DNA of 64,000 bases from JAPOXR01 sp965221815. Its GTDB lineage: Bacteria; Pseudomonadota; Alphaproteobacteria; Rhodobacterales; Rhodobacteraceae. The first letter of the stretch is position 1. Each line of letters starts with the position of its first letter. A program made the translations under genes and the position numbers. Of this stretch, positions 44,307 to 53,394 are shown one piece after another. Below the pieces are notes generated by a model. That model did no database searches. It was not told the origin of the DNA and worked only from the letters and a program-made list of their open reading frames with translations. The stretch spans positions 1,426,001-1,490,000 of the forward strand of contig OZ244915.1 of assembly GCA_965221815.1 (NCBI GenBank). The letters run 5' to 3'.

Positions 44307-45563
44307 TCATTTCCGGTGATAGGTAATCTGCGCCACATCAGTTGTCCCGGCAGCAAATCCGGCGGCACTCGCCGCCAAATAAAAATTCCACATTCGTTTA
44401 AATCTGTTGTCAAATCCCAAAATCGAAATCTGTTCCCAACTTGCATTAAATTGTTGTCGCCAGACCCGCAGGGTACGGGAATAACTATCGGCCAGACTCT
44501 GTTTTTCAACAACACGCAAACCGGCCGCTCGCCCCTGTTTGACCAGGGAGTCAGGGCTCAGCAACATCCCTCCCGGGAAGATATATTTTTGAATGAAATC
44601 GGCCCCCTGGCGATACTGAGGAAAGAGACGATCGGCGATCGTAATGGCCTGCAACGCGGCACGACAATTGGGACGCAGGCGCGCACGCAACGACGCAAAG
44701 AACAACGGCCAGTATTTCTCCCCGACGGCTTCAATCATCTCTATTGAGACAATCCCATCATAGGTTCCGGTTTCATCACGATAATCGCGCAAACAGACTT
44801 TGACCCTGTCCGCAAGGCCTACAGAAAACAATCGCTGTTGTGCAAATTTCTGTTGTTCCCGTGAGATCGTCAAGGCGGTGATATGCGCACCGCGCTCCCG
44901 GGCGGCGAACTCAGCGAATCCACCCCACCCGCATCCGATTTCAAGGATTTGATCCCCCGGCGAAATCGCGAGACGATCACAGATAGCCGCATATTTGTTG
45001 CGCTGTGCCTGCCCCAGGCTTTCACGATTGCTGCAAAACAAGGCTGACGAATACGTCAATGATTCATCCAGCCATAAACTGTAAAATTGATTTCCAAGAT
45101 CATAATGGTGTGCGATGTTACGCTGAGATCCCGTCTTGCTATTATTTCGCATGAGATGACGGACGCGTTCTCGCAGACGAAAGAGGCCGGTCCCTGGAAG
45201 TTTGCGGGCAAGATTTTCATTATTCATAAGAATGACATCAAGCAGATCCTGAAGATCCGGGCTTGACCACCATCCATCCATGAACATTTCGCCAAAGGCC
45301 ACTTCTCCGCCGACAATCAATCTCCGATAGAAACTGGGATGATTGATCTGCAATTTACCGGTTGGACCGGCAACTCGTCCTTCGGCGCGGAACTCACTGC
45401 CGTCGGGGAGACGCATTTCCATTGATCCACGTTCAATCTGGCAAATAACCGCCTGAACGAGATCAAGCGTCTTGTGATCAATTGCCGTTGGCCCGCGCCC
45501 TTTCTGATCAGCCCCTTTCAGGCGAAACCTCTTCGGACCTGGTTTTTTTTGACCGCTGTTCAT
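44307..45563 (-). CDS. cfa: Cyclopropane-fatty-acid synthase family SAM methyltransferase
   Basis: 418 residues from the ATG at 45563; the longer frame would overlap the upstream SDR. SAM-binding motif I is ILEIGCGWGGFAEFAA, then LTISREQQKFAQQR, DGIVSIEMIEAVGEKYWP and a C-terminal region ending WNFYLAASAAGF. The conserved N-terminal domain (FRAEG, GEMFMDGWW) is present. Methylates double bonds of membrane phospholipid acyl chains. It closes a six-gene leftward operon of membrane-lipid modification genes. Confidence 0.9.
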   Translation of the reverse strand: MNSGQKKPGPKRFRLKGADQKGRGPTAIDHKTLDLVQAVICQIERGSMEMRLPDGSEFRAEGRVAGPTGKLQINHPSFYRRLIVGGEVAFGEMFMDGWWSSPDLQDLLDVILMNNENLARKLPGTGLFRLRERVRHLMRNNSKTGSQRNIAHHYDLGNQFYSLWLDESLTYSSALFCSNRESLGQAQRNKYAAICDRLAISPGDQILEIGCGWGGFAEFAARERGAHITALTISREQQKFAQQRLFSVGLADRVKVCLRDYRDETGTYDGIVSIEMIEAVGEKYWPLFFASLRARLRPNCRAALQAITIADRLFPQYRQGADFIQKYIFPGGMLLSPDSLVKQGRAAGLRVVEKQSLADSYSRTLRVWRQQFNASWEQISILGFDNRFKRMWNFYLAASAAGFAAGTTDVAQITYHRK

Positions 45564-45598
45564 GTGTGAGAAAAAGCGGAGACGCTCCAACTGTCCAA

Positions 45599-46378
45599 TC
45601 ACTGTGGCGGCTCCAATTGACTGCTCACGCGGGAAATCAGCAAGAAATATAAGGATCGGGGCAGGAATGCGAGACATTTGAGAAAGCCCTGCATGACAAA
45701 GGGAAAAGCAATTTCAAACTGACTCCGTTGCATGCCACGGACAATACGACCTGCGGCCTCGGCTGTGCTCATGATAAAGGGCATTGGAAAATGGTTCTTG
45801 TCGGTCAGACGGGTGGCAACAAATCCAGGGTTGCAAACCTGAACCCGGATCTCGGTTCGGCGCAGATCACAGCGCAAATTCTCGCCAAGATGAATAAGTG
45901 CTGCCTTGCTGGCCCCATATCCCCACGCATCAGGCAGACCACGATATCCTGAAATCGACCCCAATAACAGAATGTGCCCTGTGCCCCGGCGCCAGAAATC
46001 CGGCACGCAGGCGGCCAGGACGCGCAACGCTCCCGTAACATTCACATCGATCATTGTCTCCAGGGATTCAAGGTCAGGTTGTCGGGCCGACATTGGCTCA
46101 TAAACCCCCGCACAGTAGATCAGGCCATCAACAGGGCCAATTTGTGTATAAGCTCTGTCAACGTCGCTATTTTCAGTCACATCGCAACCCATCGCCATAT
46201 GGGTCCCTGCCCCGCCCGAGACCGGTTCCAATTCCTTCAATAATTCTCCGAGTGCATTTTCATCTCTGGCAGAAATGGCCAGAACAGCTCCTGCCCGCGA
46301 CAAAGACTTGGCCAATTCACGACCAATTCCCGTGCTCGCACCGATCAGCCAATAGCGTTTACCATCAAGTTGATTCAC
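45599..46378 (-). CDS. SDR family oxidoreductase of the lipid-modification operon
   Basis: 259 residues. Cofactor loop GASTGIGRELA (about 13-23), CAGVYEPM, catalytic Ser in LLGSISGYRG and YGASKAA with Tyr and Lys. C-terminal hydrophobic stretch (FLKCLAFLPRSLYFLLI) suggests membrane association. Its ATG overlaps the DUF3833 stop by 4 bases. Comparable SDRs accompany CFA-synthase clusters; the substrate is not established. Confidence 0.88.
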   Translation of the reverse strand: MNQLDGKRYWLIGASTGIGRELAKSLSRAGAVLAISARDENALGELLKELEPVSGGAGTHMAMGCDVTENSDVDRAYTQIGPVDGLIYCAGVYEPMSARQPDLESLETMIDVNVTGALRVLAACVPDFWRRGTGHILLLGSISGYRGLPDAWGYGASKAALIHLGENLRCDLRRTEIRVQVCNPGFVATRLTDKNHFPMPFIMSTAEAAGRIVRGMQRSQFEIAFPFVMQGFLKCLAFLPRSLYFLLISRVSSQLEPPQ

Positions 46379-46929
46379 GGTGATGACGGATCCACAAATT
46401 CCGCGGTGGGTTTATGATAGTAAGCCGCTGTCAATTCGCCGACTTTCAGGCCAAATTTTGACATGCGAACGCGGTTAATCATCACATTGTTCTGCATCAG
46501 ATAAAACCAGTCATCCATCGAAACGACGATATCAGGTTTACCACTTCTCTTGATTCGATAACGGTAACGCATCACCGCTGCATTTCCACATTGCCCGCCT
46601 TGTGCTTCTCCCTCGACATCTTCCGAAGTCGCCGTGAATGTCGCATTGTCAACAAAACGAAAATTCCAGTTTCGCTGACCGCGGGTTCCGTCACTGTAGT
46701 AACAATCCTCTTCCAGCACACCACTTTCACCGGACCAACTCGCACGCATATCGAGCGAAAAATGTTGTTCCACGCGACCCGAAAGTCCAACAAAGACGCC
46801 GGCACCGACCATCGGGCCGTTCAAAAAAGTCCGCAAGTCAAGGATCGGTTTTTCAGCTGAATAATCCTCAAGACGTTGCGACCCGAATTCAAAAAACAAA
46901 CTTGCCAATGGAAAAAATCGTGACTTCAA
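46375..46929 (-). CDS. DUF3833 family protein
   Basis: 184 residues. Begins with a weak export/lipocalin-like segment (FFPLASLFFEFGSQRL), then DLRTFLNGPMVGAGVFVGLSGRV, FSLDMRASW and WFYLMQNNVMINRVRMSKFG, a pattern seen in DUF3833 proteins next to CFA-type genes. Function unknown; a lipocalin-like role in lipid handling is inferred from fold hints and neighbours. Overlaps both neighbours by 4 bases. Confidence 0.8.
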   Translation of the reverse strand: MKSRFFPLASLFFEFGSQRLEDYSAEKPILDLRTFLNGPMVGAGVFVGLSGRVEQHFSLDMRASWSGESGVLEEDCYYSDGTRGQRNWNFRFVDNATFTATSEDVEGEAQGGQCGNAAVMRYRYRIKRSGKPDIVVSMDDWFYLMQNNVMINRVRMSKFGLKVGELTAAYYHKPTAEFVDPSSP

Positions 46930-48176
46930 TTCCTGTCTCCTTCATCGCTGACAAAAATCCACAAAACCGGAATGGCAGCCAATTTCAATAGACACGGCAC
47001 CAGCGCATAGGCAACTGCCAGAACGTCATGCCCGTCAGCATTTGAGCTCCCTGGTGTGTATCCCGCCAACGCCAATATCGGCATGGTGATGCCGGCTGCA
47101 ACTGCGAGCGCTGACTTTTGTAAAAAAGTCCACAGGGAGAAAACTTTCCCTCCACCTCCGCGAATCCGCGCCGCCAGCATTGCCGGCGCCAGAATCATAT
47201 CGGCCCCAAGTGCCACCCCCGTACACCCGGCGATGATATAAAATGCAAGAATGTCGCCTTCTCCCAGAGTCCATGCCCACATGAAAATCGGTACGGACAG
47301 CGACATTCCCCAGAGAAGCGCGGATTTGCGCCCGATGTGACGCGCAAGGCTTGCCCATATGGGTGCCGCGCATGCCGCAGAGGAAAAAAAGACAATCAGG
47401 AGCAGACCGGCATGAGATTTGGCAACAAGGATGTCAGTCACAAAAAACAGAAACAGGGTCGATGTCACGGCCGTGGGCAACGCATTGCAAAAGCCGAAGA
47501 TCAGGAGCGGACGTACCGCTTCACTGCCCAGTGCCGCAGCAAAGCCGGCATGCGTGCGCATTGACCGCGAAGCCTGCCAATTGCCACGCATCCACGAGAG
47601 AGACGCCAACATGACGACGGAAAAAAGCATAGCATAGCCAACGTATTCCGTACTTGCCCCCAATATCATCCCAAAAAGTGCGGGGGCAGCAGCAGCAAGA
47701 CAAATGCCCATCAATCCCCCGGCCTCCCGCCACAGCGCGATCCGCGTATAAAATCCACCGGCATTTTCCGCCTGTGCCAGACCATGGTCGTAGAGAGCAA
47801 TCTGCAAGGCACTTAAACCGGTAAAGGCAGACAGCAATCCGAAAATGAGACGTGGCAAAGCCTCTCCCCAGTCTGGTGGTGTAAACAAAAGGAAGATCCC
47901 GACTGACAGCAGAAGACCCGACAGGATGGTCCAGTATTCGCGTTTCTGTGGCCAGCGATCAGCCAATTTGCCGATCAGTGGGTCCTGTATCGAGTCGACG
48001 GCGCGTGATGCCAGCAGGACAAGTCCCAGAAGACCGAGCCCAAGCCCCATCTCCTCCGCGAAATAAAGTGGAACATGGATATAGAGCGGCAATCCGGCAA
48101 AGGCGAGAACCGTTGCGATCATGGCGGGTGGGAGAAGTTCGCGCCAGCTGAGACTCGTGTCGGCCCGCCGATTCAT
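46926..48176 (-). CDS. MFS transporter of the glycoside-pentoside-hexuronide (MelB-like) type
   Basis: 416 residues from the ATG at 48176, which overlaps the DUF1365 stop (ATGA). About 12 membrane helices; SRAVDSIQDPLIGKLADRW is the MelB-type loop motif, and ILAPAMLAARIRGGG is near the central loop. In this operon a lipid-related cargo is more likely than a sugar, but this is inferred from context only. Confidence 0.88.
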   Translation of the reverse strand: MNRRADTSLSWRELLPPAMIATVLAFAGLPLYIHVPLYFAEEMGLGLGLLGLVLLASRAVDSIQDPLIGKLADRWPQKREYWTILSGLLLSVGIFLLFTPPDWGEALPRLIFGLLSAFTGLSALQIALYDHGLAQAENAGGFYTRIALWREAGGLMGICLAAAAPALFGMILGASTEYVGYAMLFSVVMLASLSWMRGNWQASRSMRTHAGFAAALGSEAVRPLLIFGFCNALPTAVTSTLFLFFVTDILVAKSHAGLLLIVFFSSAACAAPIWASLARHIGRKSALLWGMSLSVPIFMWAWTLGEGDILAFYIIAGCTGVALGADMILAPAMLAARIRGGGGKVFSLWTFLQKSALAVAAGITMPILALAGYTPGSSNADGHDVLAVAYALVPCLLKLAAIPVLWIFVSDEGDRN

Positions 48177-48937
48177 CGCGTGACGCTGTCCTCTGGCGGT
48201 TCGGCGCGCGGGCGGTAGCGAACACCCCTGAACCATAATCGCAGTGCCTGCATGTGAATCAGTCCAGTGATACGTGATGCCCCCAAAGGCCGCCGCAGGA
48301 GTGAACGTACCAGTTCGCGATTACAAAACGGTCGGCGGACCCCGACGATGGATGTTTGCAACCCACCACCTTCATGATCGTCATAATGGATCCGGATCGA
48401 AATTCGTTTCCCATCGATCAAAAAACGGAAGCGATACGCACCGACGATGTCAAAGAAAGGGGAGACGTGAAAAGTTTTGCTGGCAGTGATCCAGGATGTC
48501 CCATTCAGTTCAGAACGCGTTTTGTTCGTGCAGAGATAGGCATGGCGATCACCAAAAGTATTGTGAACCTCCGCCACAACCGCCGACAATTGATCCCGCT
48601 CATCAAAGGCAAGCCAGAAACTGACAGGGTTGAAACTGTAACCCCAATAGCGCGGATGGGTGAGCAACAACATCTGCGACGGACGGTCGCATCCTTCGGC
48701 TTCAAGCAACTGTCGAATTCCCAAGATCCCTTCAAATTCACCGATACCGTGATCACGTGGCTGCAGGGAAATCAGATTGGGGCGTCCGTACGCAAAGAGT
48801 CGTGGTCCGGCACCAGCGGCGAGCATCCGCTCATTCAAGAGAAGATAATCCACATTATAGACAAATCGATTGGCCACGGGGATTTGGCGCGCATGGCTGA
48901 CCCGGGCGCGTACGACCGATGACGCCGTTATTTCCAA
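48173..48937 (-). CDS. DUF1365 family protein
   Basis: 254 residues. Conserved DUF1365 motifs: RVSHARQIPVANRFVYNVDYLLL at the N-terminus, LLTHPRYWGYSFNPVSFWLAF, EVHNTFGDRHAYL and KTFHVSPFFDIVGAYRF. Always found beside COG2907 flavoproteins and CFA-type methyltransferases, as here. Its biochemical role in acyl-chain modification is not settled. Overlaps the flavoprotein gene by 10 bases. Confidence 0.9.
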   Translation of the reverse strand: MEITASSVVRARVSHARQIPVANRFVYNVDYLLLNERMLAAGAGPRLFAYGRPNLISLQPRDHGIGEFEGILGIRQLLEAEGCDRPSQMLLLTHPRYWGYSFNPVSFWLAFDERDQLSAVVAEVHNTFGDRHAYLCTNKTRSELNGTSWITASKTFHVSPFFDIVGAYRFRFLIDGKRISIRIHYDDHEGGGLQTSIVGVRRPFCNRELVRSLLRRPLGASRITGLIHMQALRLWFRGVRYRPRAEPPEDSVTR

Positions 48938-50235
48938 GGTGCCGACACTCCAAGCTTGGCGGCCACATGCAAAGCGCTGGCAAGTCCATCTTCATGGAAT
49001 CCCATGCCGACCCATGCACCGCAATAGAATATTCCGCCACGCCCCTGGATCGCACCAAGTTTCTGCTGCGCCCTGATGGCCGCAAAATCAAATTGCGGAT
49101 GGGCCAGCACATGTTCAGTAAGTATCTTATTCTCATCGAGTCGCGCCGGAGGATTCAAAGTGACAATCAGGGGGATGCTGCTGGAAATTCCCTGAAGTGA
49201 ATTCATCCAATAGCTGACCGCTGCCTGTGCACCATCTTTCTCCGCCTCGGCGTCGGCCAGATAGACCCAGCTTGACCAGCAGGCGCGACGTCTGGGCATC
49301 AATGTCGAATCTGTATGAAGGACGGTGCGGTTCGGTTGATACGGGATGGCCGCGAGAATGTCGTGCTCCTCTTTTGTGGCATCCTGCAAGAGCGACAATG
49401 TGATGTCGGCGTGGCAGGCGAAAATCACATTGTCGTAGGTTTGACTTGCGTCTCCAACGGCCTTGACATGAATTCCGCATGGATCGCGCCACACCGCTTC
49501 AATCGGTGAACCCGGGCGTATTTCAGCGTCCATTCTGGCTGCCATCCTGGTGACGTAGTTCTCCGAACCGCCCTTGACGGTCCACCATTGATGCTGATTG
49601 TGAAAGGATAATAATCCATGATTGTCAAAAAACCGTGCCAGTGCCTGCGCCGGGAATCGAAGCATTTGATTGCGCGGCGTGGACCAGATGGCACCGCTCA
49701 TCGGCAACAGGTATCTTTGTTTAAACCACTTCCCAAGACGCCGGTAGGCGATAAAATCGCCCAACGAGAAATCGGGGTTGGCATGGGTATCGGCCAATAT
49801 GTTGCGATTAAAGCGACGAATATCACCAATCATTTGCCAGAATTGAGGACGGAACATATTCTCCGTCTGCGCAAATGCGGCGCGCAGATTGCGGCAGCCG
49901 AATTCGAACCGGCCTTTATCCAGAGAAACGGCAAACGACATGTCGCTGGGCTGTATTGGAACGTCAAGCTGTGCAAATAATGATGAGAGATGCGGATAAT
50001 TGACGTGGTTGAAAACAATAAACCCAATGTCGACCGGAATTTCTCTTCCGTCAATTGCAACATGAACCGTGTGTGCGTGCCCGCCGAGTTGCGGTCGGGC
50101 TTCGTAAAGCACGACATCTGAAGAGCGCGACAGGAGCCATGCAGCACCAAGTCCTGAAATACCCGCGCCAATCACTGCAATGCGACGAATTTTCCCGGCT
50201 TCTGATCTGTGGTTGCGCGTCATCGTCGATTGCAC
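48928..50235 (-). CDS. FAD-dependent amine-oxidase-like flavoprotein (COG2907)
   Basis: 435 residues. Dinucleotide-binding motif IAVIGAGISGLGAAWLLSRSSDVVLYEA (about 19-46) is followed by GGHAHTV and the C-terminal FAD segment FYCGAWVGMGFHEDGLASAL. First gene of the operon that continues through DUF1365, MFS, DUF3833, SDR and Cfa. The same order is reported for a sigma-E/ChrR (singlet-oxygen) regulated operon in Rhodobacter sphaeroides, as I recall; no such sigma factor is visible here. An alternative ATG lies 12 bases downstream. Confidence 0.88.
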   Translation of the reverse strand: MQSTMTRNHRSEAGKIRRIAVIGAGISGLGAAWLLSRSSDVVLYEARPQLGGHAHTVHVAIDGREIPVDIGFIVFNHVNYPHLSSLFAQLDVPIQPSDMSFAVSLDKGRFEFGCRNLRAAFAQTENMFRPQFWQMIGDIRRFNRNILADTHANPDFSLGDFIAYRRLGKWFKQRYLLPMSGAIWSTPRNQMLRFPAQALARFFDNHGLLSFHNQHQWWTVKGGSENYVTRMAARMDAEIRPGSPIEAVWRDPCGIHVKAVGDASQTYDNVIFACHADITLSLLQDATKEEHDILAAIPYQPNRTVLHTDSTLMPRRRACWSSWVYLADAEAEKDGAQAAVSYWMNSLQGISSSIPLIVTLNPPARLDENKILTEHVLAHPQFDFAAIRAQQKLGAIQGRGGIFYCGAWVGMGFHEDGLASALHVAAKLGVSAPWK

Positions 50236-50549
50236 ATATATCTCAGCAAAATATCTGTATCACATGACTTGTGTCATGCAGAAGACGAAAAGTTCACTTG
50301 ACTGGGCACCTCGAGGGGGTTTGATCAGGCCACCGGGCAGATATCCTTTGGCACCCTTTGCACCGGCGGAGAACAGGAAATTTCAGTATTCTTGATTTCA
50401 TCATTGTTCCGAGTTGCACCAACCAACAAGAAGCCTATATATACACCGGTTTCATGAAAGGTGCGCAAGTCGACCGGTCGCATTTGGCTGCAGCGGCGCA
50501 AGGCACCTTGGATCAATCATTCGCGGCAGGGAATTAAGAGAAGAAAGAT
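50236..50549. promoter_or_regulatory. Divergent leader between the lipid operon and rpsF
   Basis: A 314-base gap that must drive both the leftward lipid-modification operon and the rightward ribosomal operon. Autoregulatory S6:S18-binding leaders are known before rpsF in many bacteria, but I could not identify a convincing match. No gene is present. Confidence 0.4.
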
Positions 50550-50897
50550 ATGCCTCTTTACGAGCATGTGCTTATTGCACGACAAGACTTGTCACAGACG
50601 CAAGCGGACGAGTTGGCGGATAATTTTGTCGGAGTCCTGACCGAGGGTGGCGGCAATCTTGTTGAAAAAGAAAGCTGGGGCCTGCAGAGAATGGCCTACA
50701 AGATCAATCGTAACCGCAAGGGACATTATTTTCTGCTGAAAACTGATTCACCAGCGGCGGCGGTTCAGGAAATGGAGCGACTGATGCGGCTTCATGACGA
50801 TATATTGCGTGTCCTCACGGTGAAGGTCAAAGAACATACTGAAGGACCATCGATCGTGCTCAGACGGCGCGAAGAGAGATCAACCAGGAACCGTTAA
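50550..50897 (+). CDS. rpsF: 30S ribosomal protein S6
   Basis: 115 residues. Starts MPLYEHVLIARQDLS and has WGLQRMAYKINRNRKGHYFLL, the S6 core. Ribosome site AGAGAAG before the ATG. Binds with S18 to 16S rRNA in the platform. First gene of rpsF-rpsR-rplI. Confidence 0.98.
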   Translation: MPLYEHVLIARQDLSQTQADELADNFVGVLTEGGGNLVEKESWGLQRMAYKINRNRKGHYFLLKTDSPAAAVQEMERLMRLHDDILRVLTVKVKEHTEGPSIVLRRREERSTRNR

Positions 50898-50921
50898 GCC
50901 GCATTCGGCAAAGGAAAAGAC

Positions 50922-51149
50922 ATGGCCAGGAAAACATTTTATCGTCGTAAGAAGGTTTGTCCCTTCTCCGGCGACAACGCTCCTGAAATCGATTACAAGG
51001 ATGTCAAACTCCTGAAAGAGTTTGTTTCAGAACGCGGCAAGATCACACCGAGCCGAATTTCTGCGGTATCGTCCGGCAAGCAACGCGAGCTCGCAACAGC
51101 GATCAAGCGTGCGCGCTATCTTGCCCTGCTCCCCTATACAATCAAGTAG
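50922..51149 (+). CDS. rpsR: 30S ribosomal protein S18
   Basis: 75 residues, basic. Contains RKKVCPFSGDNAPEIDYKD, LKEFVSERGKITPSRI and ARYLALLPYT, the complete S18 signature. Partner of S6 in the 30S platform. Preceded by AAAGGAAAAG. Confidence 0.98.
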   Translation: MARKTFYRRKKVCPFSGDNAPEIDYKDVKLLKEFVSERGKITPSRISAVSSGKQRELATAIKRARYLALLPYTIK

Positions 51150-51158
51150 GAATTTCAC

Positions 51159-51827
51159 ATGGACATTATCCTGCTGGAACGGGTGCCCAAGTTGGGCCAG
51201 ATGGGAGATGTGGTTTCCGTCAAGAATGGATACGCACGGAATTTTCTGCTGCCGCAAGGGAAGGCTTTGCGTTCATCCCCAGCCAATCTCGCCGAATTTG
51301 AGTCCCGCCGCAGTGAATTGGAGGCGAGGAATCTTGAGTTGAGAACTGAGGCTGAGAATGTGGCTGAAAAGCTGAGAGAACACGAATGTATCTTGATTCG
51401 TTCGGCCTCTGAGATCGGTTCGCTTTATGGTTCGGTGACCACCCGTGACATCGCCGAGACAGCCGGCATTGACGGGGTTTCGGTGAACCGTCAGCAAATC
51501 GCACTCGAACGTCCCATCAAGACCCTGGGTGTCCATGATGTGACAATCATTCTTCATCCGGAAGTGAGCGTTGACATCCAGGTCAATGTGGCGCGAAGTC
51601 AGGAAGAAGCCGAGATGCAGGCGCGTGGGGAAGATATGACCGTCAGCACCAGTCATGACGATGAAAAACCTGCTGACACGGTCCCCGCAGGCGCCGCAGC
51701 CGAAGATACGGCCACAACGGATGCGGGCACGCCTGATGAAAACGGGAGCCATCCAGACGCTGGTGCGGTCGAGGAAAGCAATCCGGAGGTGAATGGAGAG
51801 CAGAACAAGACGACATCATCCACATGA
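51159..51827 (+). CDS. rplI: 50S ribosomal protein L9 with an extended acidic tail
   Basis: 222 residues against about 150 for most L9. The N-terminal 23S-binding domain (DIILLERVPKLGQMGDVVSV, YARNFLLPQGKAL), the long helix and the C-terminal domain (LYGSVTTRDIAE, IILHPEVSVDIQVNVA) are complete by about residue 150. The last ~70 residues are a low-complexity tail rich in Asp, Glu, Thr and Ala. Tailed L9 proteins occur in some alphaproteobacteria; the tail is probably disordered. Confidence 0.96.
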   Translation: MDIILLERVPKLGQMGDVVSVKNGYARNFLLPQGKALRSSPANLAEFESRRSELEARNLELRTEAENVAEKLREHECILIRSASEIGSLYGSVTTRDIAETAGIDGVSVNRQQIALERPIKTLGVHDVTIILHPEVSVDIQVNVARSQEEAEMQARGEDMTVSTSHDDEKPADTVPAGAAAEDTATTDAGTPDENGSHPDAGAVEESNPEVNGEQNKTTSST

Positions 51828-51856
51828 CGAATGGGGAAGGTGTATCAGTCACCGCT

Positions 51857-51870
51857 GCCCGGCGGCGGGC
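51857..51870 (+). terminator. Short GC hairpin after rplI
   Basis: GCCCG and CGGGC pair around GCGG about 30 bases after the rplI stop. The stem is short and no T-run follows, so it is at best a weak terminator. Confidence 0.3.
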
Positions 51871-51946
51871 CGGATAGATAACCCCCGGTGTCAACGGCTC
51901 CCGTGATCAGGTCGTGCCTCAGTTTGAAATTCGAAATGGGTGTACG

Positions 51947-52689
51947 ACAAATTTGGGAGCTTATATACATAGGTAGCCAACTGGCCCCACCTAACCCCCT
52001 GATTTCATTGTATATTCTGTATCCAACAATCTCCAATTCCCCAAAATTCTAACCCGGAAACAACCTCCAAACTGTCGCTACCGGGTTTCCTTGTCGGGAT
52101 GGCTTATTGGGCTACGGTCATCCTAACTGGAATTATTAGTTGAAAAGCTCCACAAGGATTTCCTCAACAATCCCTTCAAGTCGTCCTTGATTTGCTGTCA
52201 GCTCTCGCATTTCAGATTGAAAAGCGTTCATAGAAGTTTGAAAAGTTTGACGATCTCTTATCGCTTGGTCGATAGACTGCGTTGCAAAATCCATGAAAAT
52301 TTTACGATCATCTGTTGATCGGTCTAGAAATATTTTACGATCTATTGAGGCTTGATCTACAAATGTCTTACGATCTTGCGCCGCAACTCCATCAGCAGCA
52401 TCAATCCGACTATTGATACCGTTTGTTAAATATACAACTATCGCCATTAGCGCGATAACAGGCACAATAAAGGATGCTGAAAGTGTCAACACTTTACCCC
52501 AGCTCATCTAAATTCTCCTATTGCCTAAAAATTATAATAGTTGGTTAGAATACCTATATCAAGTCATTTTTAGATTGATGGTTATTACTGTCAACACTAT
52601 CCTCCCCTTCCTCACCGGGGAATTTTTGGTAAGTTATTGTTATCGTTGGTGAATTTTGGCTACCTATGTATATAAGCTCCCAAATTTGT
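51947..52689. mobile_element. Small element with perfect 34-bp terminal inverted repeats
   Basis: Bases 51947-51980 and 52656-52689 are exact inverted copies over 34 bases (outer end ACAAATTTGGGAGCTTATAT, inner end ATAGGTAGCCAA). They enclose about 675 bp that is AT-rich compared with flanking DNA and holds one leftward gene. No transposase is encoded and no clear target duplication is seen. It is likely a non-autonomous transposon carrying a passenger gene. Its right end abuts the remains of an ISKra4 copy. Confidence 0.8.
52136..52507 (-). CDS. Membrane-anchored coiled-coil protein carried by the inverted-repeat element
   Basis: 123 residues. An N-terminal membrane helix (FIVPVIALMAIVVYL, about 13-28) is followed by about four degenerate 11-residue repeats: QDRKTFVDQAS, IDRKIFLDRST, DDRKIFMDFAT, and RDRQTF further on, then a helical tail. 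It should form a rod or oligomer on the cytoplasmic or periplasmic face. No family recognised. It is the only gene between the 34-bp repeats, preceded by AGGAGAATT. Confidence 0.7.
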   Translation of the reverse strand: MSWGKVLTLSASFIVPVIALMAIVVYLTNGINSRIDAADGVAAQDRKTFVDQASIDRKIFLDRSTDDRKIFMDFATQSIDQAIRDRQTFQTSMNAFQSEMRELTANQGRLEGIVEEILVELFN

Positions 52690-52707
52690 GCGGGGACTTT
52701 GCTTGGG

Positions 52708-53346
52708 TCAGGCAGTGCGTCGTTCCCAGCAGTCGTCGAAGCGATTGCTGTGAACGACGCATCGCAGAGCGATGATGTTGTTGGTGCTACGGAAGGTCCA
52801 GTGCATGCCGCCGTTCTTCAGGCGGTCAGCGATGACTGATTTGCATGCTCCCTCGACCACGCCGGTGGAGACGCACAGGCCTTGGGCCCGGAACCGGGGG
52901 CGTCCATGCGTGCGCGATTGCTCTGGAAGTCGGTGATGTTGCGGGTGACTTCCCCGCAGTGGTCGGCATGTTTGTGAAGCTCACCGATCACATGCTCGTC
53001 GACGAAGTTCCATATCCAGACGGCACCGTCGCCGAGAACAACCCGCCGTTCGACCCCGAAGACGTCACGACGTTTCATCTCGCGCAAGACCCGCCGTGCC
53101 GTCCGCCAGCTTGCCGTGACGCCCCTCGCTCTCCGCTTTACGCACCGGAATCCCGGTCACGTCAAGACCAAGATAGAGCGTCGCCACAGTCGGCGGCTCC
53201 ACCTCGATGACGTTTCTCTCATCACGCGCGATCTCGCCACCCGGTGCTTCAGTCTGGCGTTCCACCGGCTTGGCTTCGACCTCAAGACCGGCAAGTTCGC
53301 GCAACAGCGTGCCGCTTTTGGCGAAGCTCAGCTCCGCCGCCGTCAC
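52708..53346 (-). pseudogene. Decayed ISKra4-family transposase
   Basis: Three frames of the minus strand together recall an ISKra4 transposase. About 53346-53065 gives EPPTVATLYLGLDVTGIPVRKAE; about 53087-52950 gives RRVVLGDGAVWIWNFVDEH; and the last part to the TGA at 52708-52710 gives VEGACKSVIADRLKNGG and LRCVVHSNRFDDCW. Frameshifts and deletions separate these blocks and the N-terminal half is absent. It is a different lineage from the intact copy at 21497. Confidence 0.8.
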
Positions 53347-53394
53347 ATGTCAGTTCAGCTGTACCTGCTCAAACACATGTGAGATTCTGAGCGG

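Noticed and set aside
50440..50549. S6:S18 autoregulatory RNA before rpsF
   Set aside because: The family is known here in many bacteria, but I could not place the conserved stem and bulge in this leader with any confidence.
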